Assembly (NCBI GenBank): GCA_038735125.1
Contig: JAVYNU010000001.1
Span: forward strand, 248,001-312,000
From: Ignisphaera sp.
Lineage (GTDB): Archaea; Thermoproteota; Thermoprotei_A; Sulfolobales; Ignisphaeraceae
Length of the DNA: 64,000 nucleotides
Reading direction: 5' to 3'
Shown here: positions 17,492-26,005 of the stretch, piece by piece
How positions within the stretch are numbered: the stretch's first letter is position 1
Layout: the number at the start of each line of letters is the position of its first letter
Notes under the pieces: model-generated
What the model was told of the DNA's origin: nothing
Database searches by the model: none
The model's input: the letters and a program-made list of their open reading frames with translations, nothing else
Program-made: the position numbers and the translations under genes

Positions 17492-17809
17492 ATGGGCACT
17501 AAAGGAGGCAAGCCATTATCAACTCTAGAGAAAAGACAAAGAAAGCTCGCTAAAAAGGAAGAGGCAAAGAAGCCTGCAAAAGAAGAGAGAAAAATTGCGG
17601 TACCTAGTGCAGAGACTATAGATCAAAACCTTATTTCAAAAACACTAGATGAAATCAACAATAGTGGTCATGTTACTACCTTCACACTTTCACAAAAACT
17701 TGGTATAAAGTATAGTCTAGCAAAGAAAATACTGCGTGAGCTAATTAAAAGAAACGCTGTAAATCTGGTAGTAAAGAATAGACGAGTCATTTTAGTTAGT
17801 AAAAAATAG
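17492..17809 (+). CDS. rps25e: 30S ribosomal protein S25e
   Basis: A 105-residue protein with a Lys-rich N-terminal tail (STLEKRQRKLAKKEEAKK) and a winged-helix core ending GIKYSLAKKILRELIKRN, then VVKNRRVILV. This is S25e, found in crenarchaea and eukaryotes. The promoter carries TTATATAAA close upstream in the gap shared with the RHH gene. Complete; no unusual features. Confidence 0.92.
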   Translation: MGTKGGKPLSTLEKRQRKLAKKEEAKKPAKEERKIAVPSAETIDQNLISKTLDEINNSGHVTTFTLSQKLGIKYSLAKKILRELIKRNAVNLVVKNRRVILVSKK

Positions 17810-17885
17810 CGACATGAAGAAGACAACACTTAGAGACTTAGAGACATAGTTAAAGAATATAGATGTGCTAACAGTTCATACAGCC

Positions 17886-18719
17886 TCATGTATTTTGACT
17901 TGAAAATTTTTTGCTGTGCAACATTTTTTTCAGCTCCTTTATGATTTTGAATCTCGCATTAACGTTGACTCTATCTACATGTTTTGTAGAAACACTCATA
18001 GCAACAACTTTTTCATCCATGTCAATTCTTTCAATCTCTTCACCATTTTCATCGATAACAATTGTTGGCACCGTAGCTAATACATCCTGTTTATACTCAA
18101 ATATTCCGCCAACCATTAAACCCATGCTACCAGACTCTATAGTTCTTACAACAGTTGCCTGTTGTTGCCTATAAATGTCTTGGTTTATACTAGGATAAAT
18201 CACTATAATATCTATATTCAAGATGGAAAAGGTGAATGATATTTCTGGATAGAAAAGATCGTCAGCTATTAAAAATCCTATTCTGGCATTGCCCAACACC
18301 ATGTATGGAACTTGCGAATACCCACTAAACTTATTGTTTGGTGCAACCTGTCTAATAACCTTTTTTACATCCCCATCTTTACCTATGCATACTACAGATC
18401 TATACAACCTAGAGCCTCTGCGCTCTATCAATGGTCCGACGACTAGGTTTACACCATAGTTCCTGGCCAACTTACCCATTTCATCTGTTGTTGGCCCAGG
18501 TATTGTTTCACTCGATATTTTGAGTGTTTTTTTGAATTCTATCTCATATATTGGAACCCCATTAACCATCTGAGGCAGTATCACAATATCAACGTATCTC
18601 TGGTGTTTCAGCAACTTTTCTAGTAAGTCTTTAATCTTGGCTATGTTCCTCTTTCTAGTTCCTAATTCTATGCTTGTATGAATTACAGCCACATCTATGT
18701 TAATACTATTCAGCTGCAT
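17886..18719 (-). CDS. Nitrilase-superfamily protein lacking the catalytic triad (probable pseudoenzyme)
   Basis: About 277 residues with a carbon-nitrogen hydrolase fold. The three catalytic sites are altered. The glutamate position reads VILPQMVNG (Gln for Glu). The lysine region reads VIRQVAPNNKF without the usual K-x-H-L. The nucleophile loop reads GFLIADDLFYPE where active members have C-x-D/E, so Ala replaces Cys. The fold remains intelligible over its length, so it is not a decaying gene. ATG 18717-18719 overlaps the end of the reverse gyrase gene by 10 bases, suggesting coupled translation. It may act as a binding or scaffold protein; function unknown. Confidence 0.72.
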   Translation of the reverse strand: MQLNSINIDVAVIHTSIELGTRKRNIAKIKDLLEKLLKHQRYVDIVILPQMVNGVPIYEIEFKKTLKISSETIPGPTTDEMGKLARNYGVNLVVGPLIERRGSRLYRSVVCIGKDGDVKKVIRQVAPNNKFSGYSQVPYMVLGNARIGFLIADDLFYPEISFTFSILNIDIIVIYPSINQDIYRQQQATVVRTIESGSMGLMVGGIFEYKQDVLATVPTIVIDENGEEIERIDMDEKVVAMSVSTKHVDRVNVNARFKIIKELKKMLHSKKFSSQNT

Positions 18720-21700
18720 ATGCTCTTCACTTTGTCTAAATCTGTTTCGTAGATCTTTGGAACAACTTTGCTGCAAACCTCATTGAAAAGCTCATTTATT
18801 ACCAAGGTATAATCTATTTCACCTTTTTCTATCTTTTCCATTTTTTCGTATAACAGTTTTGTTCTACTGGTTGAAACCATTTCTGCTATATCTGTTACAG
18901 CCTTCTCTATCGATGTTCTAATTACCTTCTCTACATCCTCTTCTTTAACATCTCTAAACAGGAATGGGTATCTATGGATAAACTTTTGGATAAATGCTAC
19001 TATATCGTGTTTGCTCTCAGGAAAGTTGTTTCCAGCAAGCAGGCTATATATTAGTATGCCTGTTAGCGATGGTATTAGATACTGGTTTTTGCCTATGACA
19101 TAAACATATCTTCTCCTCTGTATCGTGTCTATGATTTTTGCGTATGTGCTTGGCCTTCCGATACCAACGTTCTTCATCCATCTCACTATATCTCCTTGTG
19201 TCGGCAGCTTTACATCACTTAGCTCAACTGATTTGACTTTGCTTGGCCTTAGCACTACATCGCTTCTTGGAAGTGGCACGATAGATATGGTAGAGTAGTA
19301 CAGGAGGAATCCGGGTTCAATGATATTAGTTGGAACCTCTATTACTGTCTCCCATATTTTATTCTCCTTGTACAGTATCTCTACGGTATATAGCGACTTT
19401 TCCAGTACTGCAGGCTTCATCTGGCTTGCGATAAATCTTCTGAATATCAGGTCATAGAGTTTATAGTGCTTGTTTGTCAGGGGTGTTGGGGTCTCTATCA
19501 CCCCTTCGATTATGAGCTCTCTTAGCCTAGTAGCATCAACGGGTCTCGTTGGTCTTATCGCTTCGTGGGCTCCGCCCTCTCCCCAGCTTCTCGGTGCAAA
19601 TACCTCGCTAATTTTGTCGCCGAATTGTGTGGTCAGGTATTCTCTGGCAACCCCTATACCTGTTGTAGAAACTCTTGTACTATCGGTTCTGTGATATGTT
19701 ATGAAGCCTAGCTCGAAAAGGTTTTGGGCTATCTGCATGGCTTCAACAGAATTCATTCGTAGGATTCTTTGGGCCTCGGCCAGCATTTCATCTGTTGTGA
19801 ATGGTGGGGGTGGGTATATTATATCCTGGTGAGAGTATTTATAGTGAAAAACAACATTGATGTCGGATGCTCTTACGGTTTGATCTATATTCAATTTTTT
19901 GAATGCTTCTAGTGGTATTTCGAATTGTAGATTAGAAACGCTTATAATTTTGCTATGTCTAAGAGTGTTCAATCTGTTTATTGCTGTTTCTATTATTCTT
20001 CCAAGCACAGGTGTTTGGACTCTTCCAGCACTATACCTCTTATCTAATGCCATAGCCTTGCTTATAGAGCTATAGAGCTTTGTGACGTATTCTGATAGGG
20101 AGAAGCCTAGCCATCTATCCTCAATTCTCCTAGCTATCTGGGCCTCGACAAGAGCTAGGTTTATCCCCCTCAAATTTTCGAGTGCTTGTAGAACAGCTCT
20201 CCTCGTCACCTCATGGAACTCAGCCCTCTTAATGGTTTTTGCGTAAGGTGCTAATGCTACTGCAATGTCATATGCTATTTTCTCACCCTCGGAATCAGGA
20301 TCTGTGGCTATGATGACCTCGTCAACCTCTAGAGCAATTCTCTGAAGAGCCTCCACAACATCTTTAGATGATTTGAATTCAGAAGATCCGCAAACAGGGC
20401 ATTTATCCCCTTTAACAAACTGGGTTCCGCACACCAAACACCTTTTTATGTAGTCGTATCTGGGGACAAAGAACTTTGTTCCTCCCTGCGCCCTTTTCTC
20501 AACTCCGTATATAGAATCTTGCGATAGCTCTTCTTCAACAAGTTCGAAGATGTGTCCCCCAGATGCTGTTATAAGAAGATGCAGCTTGCCAACATCAACT
20601 TCATAAACTCTAAGAACGCCGTAGTCTCTGGCTGTCGGTTTACCGAAGAATGATGCAATGGTTCTGGCCTTGTTTGGCGATTCAACTATGAATAGCACTG
20701 TCTTTGTCAGTTCCTCTACCTTTGTTAGTAGGTTGCTGGGTATACCCCCGCTTTTTATCATTTTAACTATTCTTCTATCTTCATCAATTCTCTGCATCTC
20801 TTTTTCGATATCTACCTCGTTGATTGGGTAGAACTTGAAGTCGTCTATGTAGAATCTAAGCCTTTTCTCCAATCCATTGACTAGCCTAGGATCGTCGGAT
20901 ATCACTATGGATAATCCTCTTGTTATACCGCCTATGTACAGCCTTGATGTTCTTCCACTGGCTTGGATATATGTTGGCGCATCTGGTAATAGCATATAGA
21001 GTTGTGCCTCCTCTTCATATATCACAATCGAGGGGTTGTTCTTCAGTCTTTCAATTATCTCGCTTTGTTTCAGTAACGATGACACATAATCGTGGGTCTC
21101 GAGCAACGTTTTTACAAGCTCGCTTCTCTTCTCGTTGTGCATACCCTTCTCAATGGATTCGATAACCTCTTTAAGAATGATTGGAGATACTCTTCTTACA
21201 ATTCTTCTCAACACTATTATCCTGTTCATTACATTGTTCCTCTCCCTCTCATCGACAACCTCAAGCAGAACAGACAATACCCTCAGCAGTGTTGCGGGAT
21301 TGTACTCGATTCTGGACAGGGAGATTTTGTGTCTTGGAATACCGAAGAATATGGCATATCTTATAACCTCTGGCAAGTCAATGCCTCTGACAAGAAGGCC
21401 ATAGTATGTTGCTACACCTACAACAACATCTAGATTGCCTTCAATGAACTCCTTTAGGCTCTTGCTCTTCTTGCTGACAACAACATCGGCTTTTACTCCC
21501 CTGTTAACCAGTTCCTGGGCTAGTCTCTGGGCCTCTTCAATGCCTTTGTCTAGGGGTACGAAGACTAGTCCTCCGGGGCCAAGCCTCTTAATCGTGTTTG
21601 CCAATACCTCGACTGCCTGTTCATAGCTGCTTACACTGACATAAACATCGGCGATATTTCTGTATAGCTCGACACTAGAGCCTATGGTGAAGCCTAGAAG

Positions 21701-22705
21701 CTCTTTGAATAGTCTTATCCTCCTTCCTCTAGCTCTTCCAGTAGCCGAGCTTACTACCAGGATGCCTACCTGCCTTCTCTTAGACGCTATATGTGCTTGG
21801 TATTTCTTCACTAGCTCGTCTACTGGCACACCATCTTCTCTGCATTCTTCAGCCTTTTCCTTTTGCGATAGACAGCGCATCTGCCTTATTCTCAAGGTTG
21901 ATAGCTTGTACCCTATCTGCATATCCTCTTGGGAAAAGCCTAGAAGCATCAAGACATATTCTATGGCTTTGCTACCCTTCATAATGGCATCCACATCGTC
22001 AACGAATATGAAATTGAATGCAAAGCCTTTATCAACTAGAGGCTTGAAGACCCTATCGAAGTTTCTCTGCAGATAGTTAGACGTTGTTATGAGTATATCG
22101 AAGTTACCATCCTTTATAATCTCCTCCAGCTCTGCTTTTCTCTTTGGAGAAACCTTTGAGTGCATAGCTGCAATTGCAACAACAATACCCAGATTGTTTG
22201 CCAGTTCCTGAAGCCTCTTATAATAGTGTTCAACTAGAATAGATGTTGGGACAATGATATAAGCCTTCTTATTGTGTTTATATGCGAGAAATAGAGCCAT
22301 AACCAAGCCAAATGTTGTTTTCCCCACACCAGTAGGGGCAATCATCGCAAAACTGCTTTTCTGGGCAATTCTAAAAGCCCAGCTTACCTGGAGATTCCAA
22401 GGATTGTTGCCAACAGCCTTTCTGAAAAAATCTATGAAGCTATTTACAAACTCCTCCATCTCTACAAGCTCCAACACCTTTTTAGAAGGGGAATGCAGAT
22501 ATTTGAGCAGCTCCTTGAATGAGGTCACCTTAACAATGCTACTAGTATTCATGCACTTCTCACATGCATTTCTATTCAAAATCCTGACATCGTCTATGGG
22601 ACCAGAACAGTTGATGCACAAACTCATATACCTTGTATGTGGCAGAAAATGGGTTTGTGAGAAGCCCTGCCTATACTCGATACGAACATTGCCAATAAAA
22701 CTCAT
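18710..22705 (-). CDS. rgy: Reverse gyrase
   Basis: A 1331-residue enzyme that introduces positive supercoils; the hallmark of hyperthermophiles. An N-terminal zinc finger (CINCSGPIDD...CEKC) precedes the helicase-like half with Walker A APTGVGKTTFG (about residue 120) and a DDVD box. The topoisomerase IA half has Toprim VESPNKARTIASFFG and DPDSEGEKIAYD, a second zinc finger CLVCGTQF...CPVCGS, and the active Tyr in GFITYHRTDSTR (about residue 1002). All key residues are present. It is slightly longer than many crenarchaeal copies. The nitrilase-fold gene follows with overlap; two sRNA genes lie just upstream. Confidence 0.97.
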   Translation of the reverse strand: MSFIGNVRIEYRQGFSQTHFLPHTRYMSLCINCSGPIDDVRILNRNACEKCMNTSSIVKVTSFKELLKYLHSPSKKVLELVEMEEFVNSFIDFFRKAVGNNPWNLQVSWAFRIAQKSSFAMIAPTGVGKTTFGLVMALFLAYKHNKKAYIIVPTSILVEHYYKRLQELANNLGIVVAIAAMHSKVSPKRKAELEEIIKDGNFDILITTSNYLQRNFDRVFKPLVDKGFAFNFIFVDDVDAIMKGSKAIEYVLMLLGFSQEDMQIGYKLSTLRIRQMRCLSQKEKAEECREDGVPVDELVKKYQAHIASKRRQVGILVVSSATGRARGRRIRLFKELLGFTIGSSVELYRNIADVYVSVSSYEQAVEVLANTIKRLGPGGLVFVPLDKGIEEAQRLAQELVNRGVKADVVVSKKSKSLKEFIEGNLDVVVGVATYYGLLVRGIDLPEVIRYAIFFGIPRHKISLSRIEYNPATLLRVLSVLLEVVDERERNNVMNRIIVLRRIVRRVSPIILKEVIESIEKGMHNEKRSELVKTLLETHDYVSSLLKQSEIIERLKNNPSIVIYEEEAQLYMLLPDAPTYIQASGRTSRLYIGGITRGLSIVISDDPRLVNGLEKRLRFYIDDFKFYPINEVDIEKEMQRIDEDRRIVKMIKSGGIPSNLLTKVEELTKTVLFIVESPNKARTIASFFGKPTARDYGVLRVYEVDVGKLHLLITASGGHIFELVEEELSQDSIYGVEKRAQGGTKFFVPRYDYIKRCLVCGTQFVKGDKCPVCGSSEFKSSKDVVEALQRIALEVDEVIIATDPDSEGEKIAYDIAVALAPYAKTIKRAEFHEVTRRAVLQALENLRGINLALVEAQIARRIEDRWLGFSLSEYVTKLYSSISKAMALDKRYSAGRVQTPVLGRIIETAINRLNTLRHSKIISVSNLQFEIPLEAFKKLNIDQTVRASDINVVFHYKYSHQDIIYPPPPFTTDEMLAEAQRILRMNSVEAMQIAQNLFELGFITYHRTDSTRVSTTGIGVAREYLTTQFGDKISEVFAPRSWGEGGAHEAIRPTRPVDATRLRELIIEGVIETPTPLTNKHYKLYDLIFRRFIASQMKPAVLEKSLYTVEILYKENKIWETVIEVPTNIIEPGFLLYYSTISIVPLPRSDVVLRPSKVKSVELSDVKLPTQGDIVRWMKNVGIGRPSTYAKIIDTIQRRRYVYVIGKNQYLIPSLTGILIYSLLAGNNFPESKHDIVAFIQKFIHRYPFLFRDVKEEDVEKVIRTSIEKAVTDIAEMVSTSRTKLLYEKMEKIEKGEIDYTLVINELFNEVCSKVVPKIYETDLDKVKSICS

Positions 22706-22776
22706 TCAACCACCTTACATAATCGGAATCCGCTCACCAAGTTATTAATTTTTGATAACCGAATCTGCCATTGACA

Positions 22777-22832
22777 ATCTCAGCGAAGAGAAGTCTCATC
22801 ATATTTCAGGAGACCGTCGTATCATCACAAAA
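22777..22832 (-). ncRNA. C/D box guide sRNA targeting the 23S peptidyl-transferase region
   Basis: All boxes are consensus. Minus strand: C GTGATGA (22828-22822), 12-nt guide (22821-22810), D' CTGA (22809-22806), 3-nt spacer, C' ATGATGA (22802-22796), 12-nt guide (22795-22784), D CTGA (22783-22780). The D' guide TACGACGGTCTC is complementary to AGACCGUCGU of archaeal 23S rRNA, just after the U2584-U2586 stretch. The D+5 rule predicts 2'-O-methylation at the nucleotide equivalent to E. coli 2590. The D guide GACTTCTCTTCG has no target I recognise. It diverges from the sRNA at 22885. Confidence 0.85.
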
Positions 22833-22852
22833 ACATATATGCTTACCATCTC

Positions 22853-22863
22853 GCTATCTATAT
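22853..22863. promoter_or_regulatory. Bidirectional TATA element for two divergent C/D sRNAs
   Basis: The near-symmetric A/T element read TATCTATATC (GATATAGATA on the other strand) is centred near 22858. This is midway between the two C boxes (22828 and 22890). Starts 26 bases away on each side fall at about 22832 and 22884, a few bases before each C box. Confidence 0.6.
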
Positions 22864-22884
22864 CATGGGGAATAAAAGACTTAT

Positions 22885-22942
22885 AAGATATGATGACCCC
22901 AGCGAACCTGAGACAATGATGACACCTGTCTCACCTGAAACA
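22885..22942 (+). ncRNA. C/D box guide sRNA targeting the 23S peptidyl-transferase region
   Basis: Plus strand: C ATGATGA (22890-22896), 11-nt guide (22897-22907), D' CTGA (22908-22911), 4-nt spacer, C' ATGATGA (22916-22922), 12-nt guide (22923-22934), D CTGA (22935-22938). The D guide CACCTGTCTCAC is complementary to GUGAGACAGGU of archaeal 23S rRNA, the segment containing E. coli A2602. D+5 predicts methylation at the equivalent of G2599. The D' guide CCCCAGCGAAC has no confident target. Its target begins where that of the divergent sRNA ends, so the two guides overlap by about two nucleotides on the rRNA. Confidence 0.87.
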
Positions 22943-23034
22943 CAAATTATAAGTATTGATTAAGAATAATACAGCCCACCACTCTCTAGAGTTGGAGATG
23001 TCGCTAAGTTACGGCCTTTGGGAAAGAGGGTGTA

Positions 23035-23136
23035 ATGCATGACTCAATATGTTTAGCATTTAATAAGAGGGGTTGTGGAGCTCTCATAACATGTGATAAG
23101 GATCCCCTCAACAAGACAAAAATTCTGGCTCATTGA
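23035..23136 (+). pseudogene. C-terminal remnant of a PIN-domain toxin (vapC-like)
   Basis: A 33-codon reading frame DSICLAFNKRGCGALITCDK looks like the last third of a VapC PIN domain, where D-x-I-x-L-A and L-I-T-x-D-x-D carry metal-binding acids. The N-terminal half is missing and upstream frames are closed. GAGGG precedes the ATG, but the fragment could not form a nuclease. Probably a decayed toxin gene beside the intact VapBC pair on the opposite strand. Confidence 0.4.
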
Positions 23137-23204
23137 CAGTAAATCTTTATAGCTATTCACCTGGCTGACCAGCAATGCCAATTTTAGCAATTTCTCTATG
23201 AATG

Positions 23205-23624
23205 TTAAAGTGCTGTTATTATAATGCTCATATCCTCTCCCACACCTTCCAGAAACTTTATGAGTGCAACATCCAATGTTAGAAGCTGCAGTTTATTTTC
23301 ATAGGCTATAGCATATAGTAGCAGATCTATTAGATCGTTGAATCCCTTTTTCCTAAGCTCCAGCGCTTTGGCTATTGATGTATATGTTAGAGGAGCTTTA
23401 ATGAAGTTTCTCTCGATGCTCATCAGCCCCTTCATAACAATGTCTGGCTCGTAGCGAGTTTTACTCAGTTTCCACGCTATTTCTAGAAGATTCAGCTCTG
23501 TGTAGTAGACTTCAACCTCACCTCTTCTATACATAGTCCACAAACCCTCCAACAGTTTTTCAACACCCTTAACCCTAATCCCAACTATGGGTAGCAAAAA
23601 GGATGTGTCAAGAAGTATTCTCAT
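23205..23624 (-). CDS. vapC: VapC-like PIN-domain ribonuclease toxin
   Basis: A 139-residue PIN protein starting MRILLDTSFLLP at ATG 23624; a longer frame begins at 23672 but runs back into the antitoxin gene. Acidic residues expected at the metal site are visible: LLDTSF, LNLLEIAW, FNDLIDLLLYA and LTLDVALIKF. The start overlaps the end of the antitoxin gene by 17 bases, the usual VapBC arrangement. Expected activity is cleavage of RNA (often tRNA or rRNA) when free of antitoxin. Complete. Confidence 0.85.
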   Translation of the reverse strand: MRILLDTSFLLPIVGIRVKGVEKLLEGLWTMYRRGEVEVYYTELNLLEIAWKLSKTRYEPDIVMKGLMSIERNFIKAPLTYTSIAKALELRKKGFNDLIDLLLYAIAYENKLQLLTLDVALIKFLEGVGEDMSIIITAL

Positions 23625-23922
23625 CTTCAAGTCTCCTCTGCTCCTCCTCGCTAATACTCTCAACCTCTTCAACTGTTGTCTCAGCGAATTTGGGCCCTTT
23701 CAGTGCAAGCCAGAATGGATCTGGTATTGGAGTTGCGACAAGCTTGCCACCCTCAACCCTAAGCTCCAGATAAGCTCCCTCGCCAATCCCAAGCCTCTCC
23801 TCAACATCCTCAACATACTTCTCGAGAAGCTCCCTGACAACCTCACTAATATTAATATTTAATCTCTCAAGCCTCTCCTTCAACTCTCTTGGAATCCTAA
23901 CAGAGATTACCACACTAGACAA
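23608..23922 (-). CDS. vapB: VapB-like ribbon-helix-helix antitoxin
   Basis: About 104 residues: an RHH segment VVISVRIPRELKERLERL with NISEVVRELLEKYVEDVEE, then an acidic C-terminal part (TTVEEVESISEEEQRRLED) that should wrap the toxin. An upstream ATG at 24024 would add 34 residues with no family resemblance. I therefore favour TTG at 23922, just before VVISVRIP, preceded by GGGGTTG. Directly upstream of and overlapping vapC. Confidence 0.78.
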   Translation of the reverse strand: MSSVVISVRIPRELKERLERLNINISEVVRELLEKYVEDVEERLGIGEGAYLELRVEGGKLVATPIPDPFWLALKGPKFAETTVEEVESISEEEQRRLEDENTS

Positions 23923-24436
23923 TGTCAACCCCGTAATACAAATATGTAATACAAGATTATAAACCCTAATGAAGAGGCTCAATGAATTATATTTTTGCCA
24001 TTTTTGCTTAGTATTAAGGTGCAATGTTTTTGTTGCTTAACCATAAACAAATAGACTTCTATCAAGCATTATTGTTGAACTAATCTCTGCGACTCATAGG
24101 TCTATTCTGAGTGCATTACTAACTACCTTAACATTTATCCACAGAGGATTCCTATAAATGGATTTATAAATGGATTAAGGGAAGAAGAATTGTGTTTGTG
24201 TTTATTTACGAAAATTATTTAGCTTGGAATTCTTTAAAGATAAATTAGATAAATGTTTAGTGATGTCAACCTAGCCTTATGGTAGACACTTTATCTTGGT
24301 TATATTGCCTACCTCAATCTTATCGAGTTTCAGGGTATATTTGCCCCTACCTGTTCTCTTGGTTTTGCGCCCTCGCAACATAAATGAAGAGTGGGGATGA
24401 AGGCTCTAAGTCGCTTGCGAATCGATGGTGAAAAGC
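23923..24436. other. Intergenic region, no convincing gene
   Basis: A/T-rich gap between the VapB gene and the M20 peptidase end. It contains a 34-codon minus-strand frame (24277-24381) coding a basic peptide MLRGRKTKRTGRGKYTLKL and onward, without a Shine-Dalgarno, and a short direct repeat ATGGATTTATAAATGGATTA around 24160-24180. No RNA gene, array or mobile element was recognised. Confidence 0.5.
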
Positions 24437-25666
24437 TTATGTGAGTAGCTTCTCGATTAAGGCATAGTATATCTTAGCCATTTTCTCAAATTCGCTTATG
24501 GACAGGTATTCGTCTGCTGCATGGGCAGCGCCAATCGCTCCCGGCCCGTAAGCAACTACTGGTATGTTTGCCTCTGTGTAGAACCTCATATCCAGTCCTC
24601 CTAGACACACTGTTAACCTGGGCTTTTTACCCAGAACCTTCTCCCCTGTTTCTTGCACCGTCTTGACGAAGCTGGAGTTGGGATCTGTTATTGCCGGAGG
24701 TTGCTTGTTGACTATCTTAACCTCTACCCTAACATCTCTGAGATCCATCGACGCCTTTTTGATGAAATCGACCATCTCTTTTTCGACATTCTCTAACCTC
24801 TCCTCGGGGACAACCCTTCTATCTATTGAGAAGACAGAATATCCTGGAACAACATTGATCTTTGTACCGCCTTTAACCTCTCCCCCAATCGTTACTGTGG
24901 GTCTGGCCCCTCTCGGATCATCGTATTCGTATACACTTTTCCTCGATTTTAGATACTCTTCATATTCGGTCATAAACCTATACGCTATTTTAACCATGTA
25001 TTCAAACGCGTTAACACCCAACCACGGAGTTGCTCCATGAGCCTGCCTCCCATATACCTCTACCAATGCCCAGACAGCTCCTTTATGCCCTATCCATATT
25101 GATTCGCTACCACTAGGCTCGCCTATAACCACATAATCTGGTCTAACACCAACTTTTCTCACCAAAAACCCAGTTCCTGACTCACCTCCTATTTCTTCAT
25201 CCGGAACTAGAGCAACTTCAATACCACCCCCTAGCTTCTTACCCGAGTCAATAACGGATTTCAGTGCGACGAGAAACGATGCTATACCTCCTTTCATGTC
25301 TGTCGATCCCCTCCCATATAGCTTCCCACCCTCAACAACCGGGTCAAACGGCTTCCTAGTCCAGCCACTCCCAGCAGGCACCACATCATAGTGCCCGTTG
25401 AAGTGAAGAACAGGTTTGCCCTCACCATATTTAGCATACACTATGTAGCGTGAATATGTTGCATAATCTGGATAGTACTCTCTAACATATTCAGCTGGAA
25501 CCTCAACAACCCTTACCTCAACACCCAAAGACTCTAGCACCTCTCTAGCATACTTGACAAAATCCCAATAATGCTCACCCGGAGGATTGGTAGTTGGGAT
25601 AGCTACCATGTCTTTAAGTATCTTTAGACCCCACCCAACGTTTCTAGCCACATAATCCACAGACAT
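24437..25666 (-). CDS. M20-family metallopeptidase/deacylase (ArgE/DapE-like)
   Basis: A 409-residue zinc amidohydrolase. The di-zinc site is complete: HFNGHYDVVPAG (His, then Asp), GRGSTDMKGG (bridging Asp), DEEIGGESGTG (Glu pair) and the late GAAHAADEYL (His). The lid/dimer domain lies between. Family members remove acyl groups (ArgE, DapE, LysK-type) or act as carboxypeptidases; which applies here cannot be told without neighbours, and no amino-acid biosynthesis gene is adjacent. Monocistronic, well conserved and complete. Confidence 0.88.
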   Translation of the reverse strand: MSVDYVARNVGWGLKILKDMVAIPTTNPPGEHYWDFVKYAREVLESLGVEVRVVEVPAEYVREYYPDYATYSRYIVYAKYGEGKPVLHFNGHYDVVPAGSGWTRKPFDPVVEGGKLYGRGSTDMKGGIASFLVALKSVIDSGKKLGGGIEVALVPDEEIGGESGTGFLVRKVGVRPDYVVIGEPSGSESIWIGHKGAVWALVEVYGRQAHGATPWLGVNAFEYMVKIAYRFMTEYEEYLKSRKSVYEYDDPRGARPTVTIGGEVKGGTKINVVPGYSVFSIDRRVVPEERLENVEKEMVDFIKKASMDLRDVRVEVKIVNKQPPAITDPNSSFVKTVQETGEKVLGKKPRLTVCLGGLDMRFYTEANIPVVAYGPGAIGAAHAADEYLSISEFEKMAKIYYALIEKLLT

Positions 25667-25733
25667 AAAACACCATTTCCTCTACTTTGCACATCGACTT
25701 AGAGACTATTAAAAGTTATCGACAGGCTGAGCA

Positions 25734-25859
25734 TCAACACCATATGATTGAGTATGTCCCTGAATAGTTCGACCACACGAAGGCTGTTAACACACCAACG
25801 ATCAACCCTGTTACAAGCCACAATAAGGCATCTCTCCCACTATTCAATTCCATCTCCAT
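25734..25859 (-). CDS. Putative single-pass membrane miniprotein (41 aa)
   Basis: The frame starts at ATG 25857-25859 (MEMELNSGRDA), runs through one hydrophobic helix LLWLVTGLIVGVLTAFVW and ends SNYSGTYSIIWC. AGGTAG lies 6 bases before the ATG, and a TATA-like CTTATAGA near 25895 is correctly placed for a start near 25870. It fills an otherwise empty 340-bp gap. No homologue is known to me. A short frame with promoter, Shine-Dalgarno and a clean membrane helix is more than chance would usually give, but expression is unproven. Confidence 0.45.
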   Translation of the reverse strand: MEMELNSGRDALLWLVTGLIVGVLTAFVWSNYSGTYSIIWC

Positions 25860-26005
25860 CCAGGGCTACCTACCGCCAAACCTATTGTCTATAAGTGCTA
25901 TAGTCACTTGTCTTCCTCCAAGCTCTTCAACAATTTCACACCCCAAGGGTCGCCAATCCCCTACATCCTAGAAACGTATGAGTTTTGTAATGATGATGTT
26001 TATCC

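Noticed and set aside
22897-22907. Matching the D' guide of the 22885 sRNA to the 23S P-loop (GUUUGGCUGGGG)
   Set aside because: Requires a bulged nucleotide in the middle of the duplex next to the modified site, which C/D guides do not normally tolerate.
24277-24381. 34-codon minus-strand frame encoding a basic peptide
   Set aside because: No Shine-Dalgarno or promoter and no recognisable family; left as a note in the intergenic entry.
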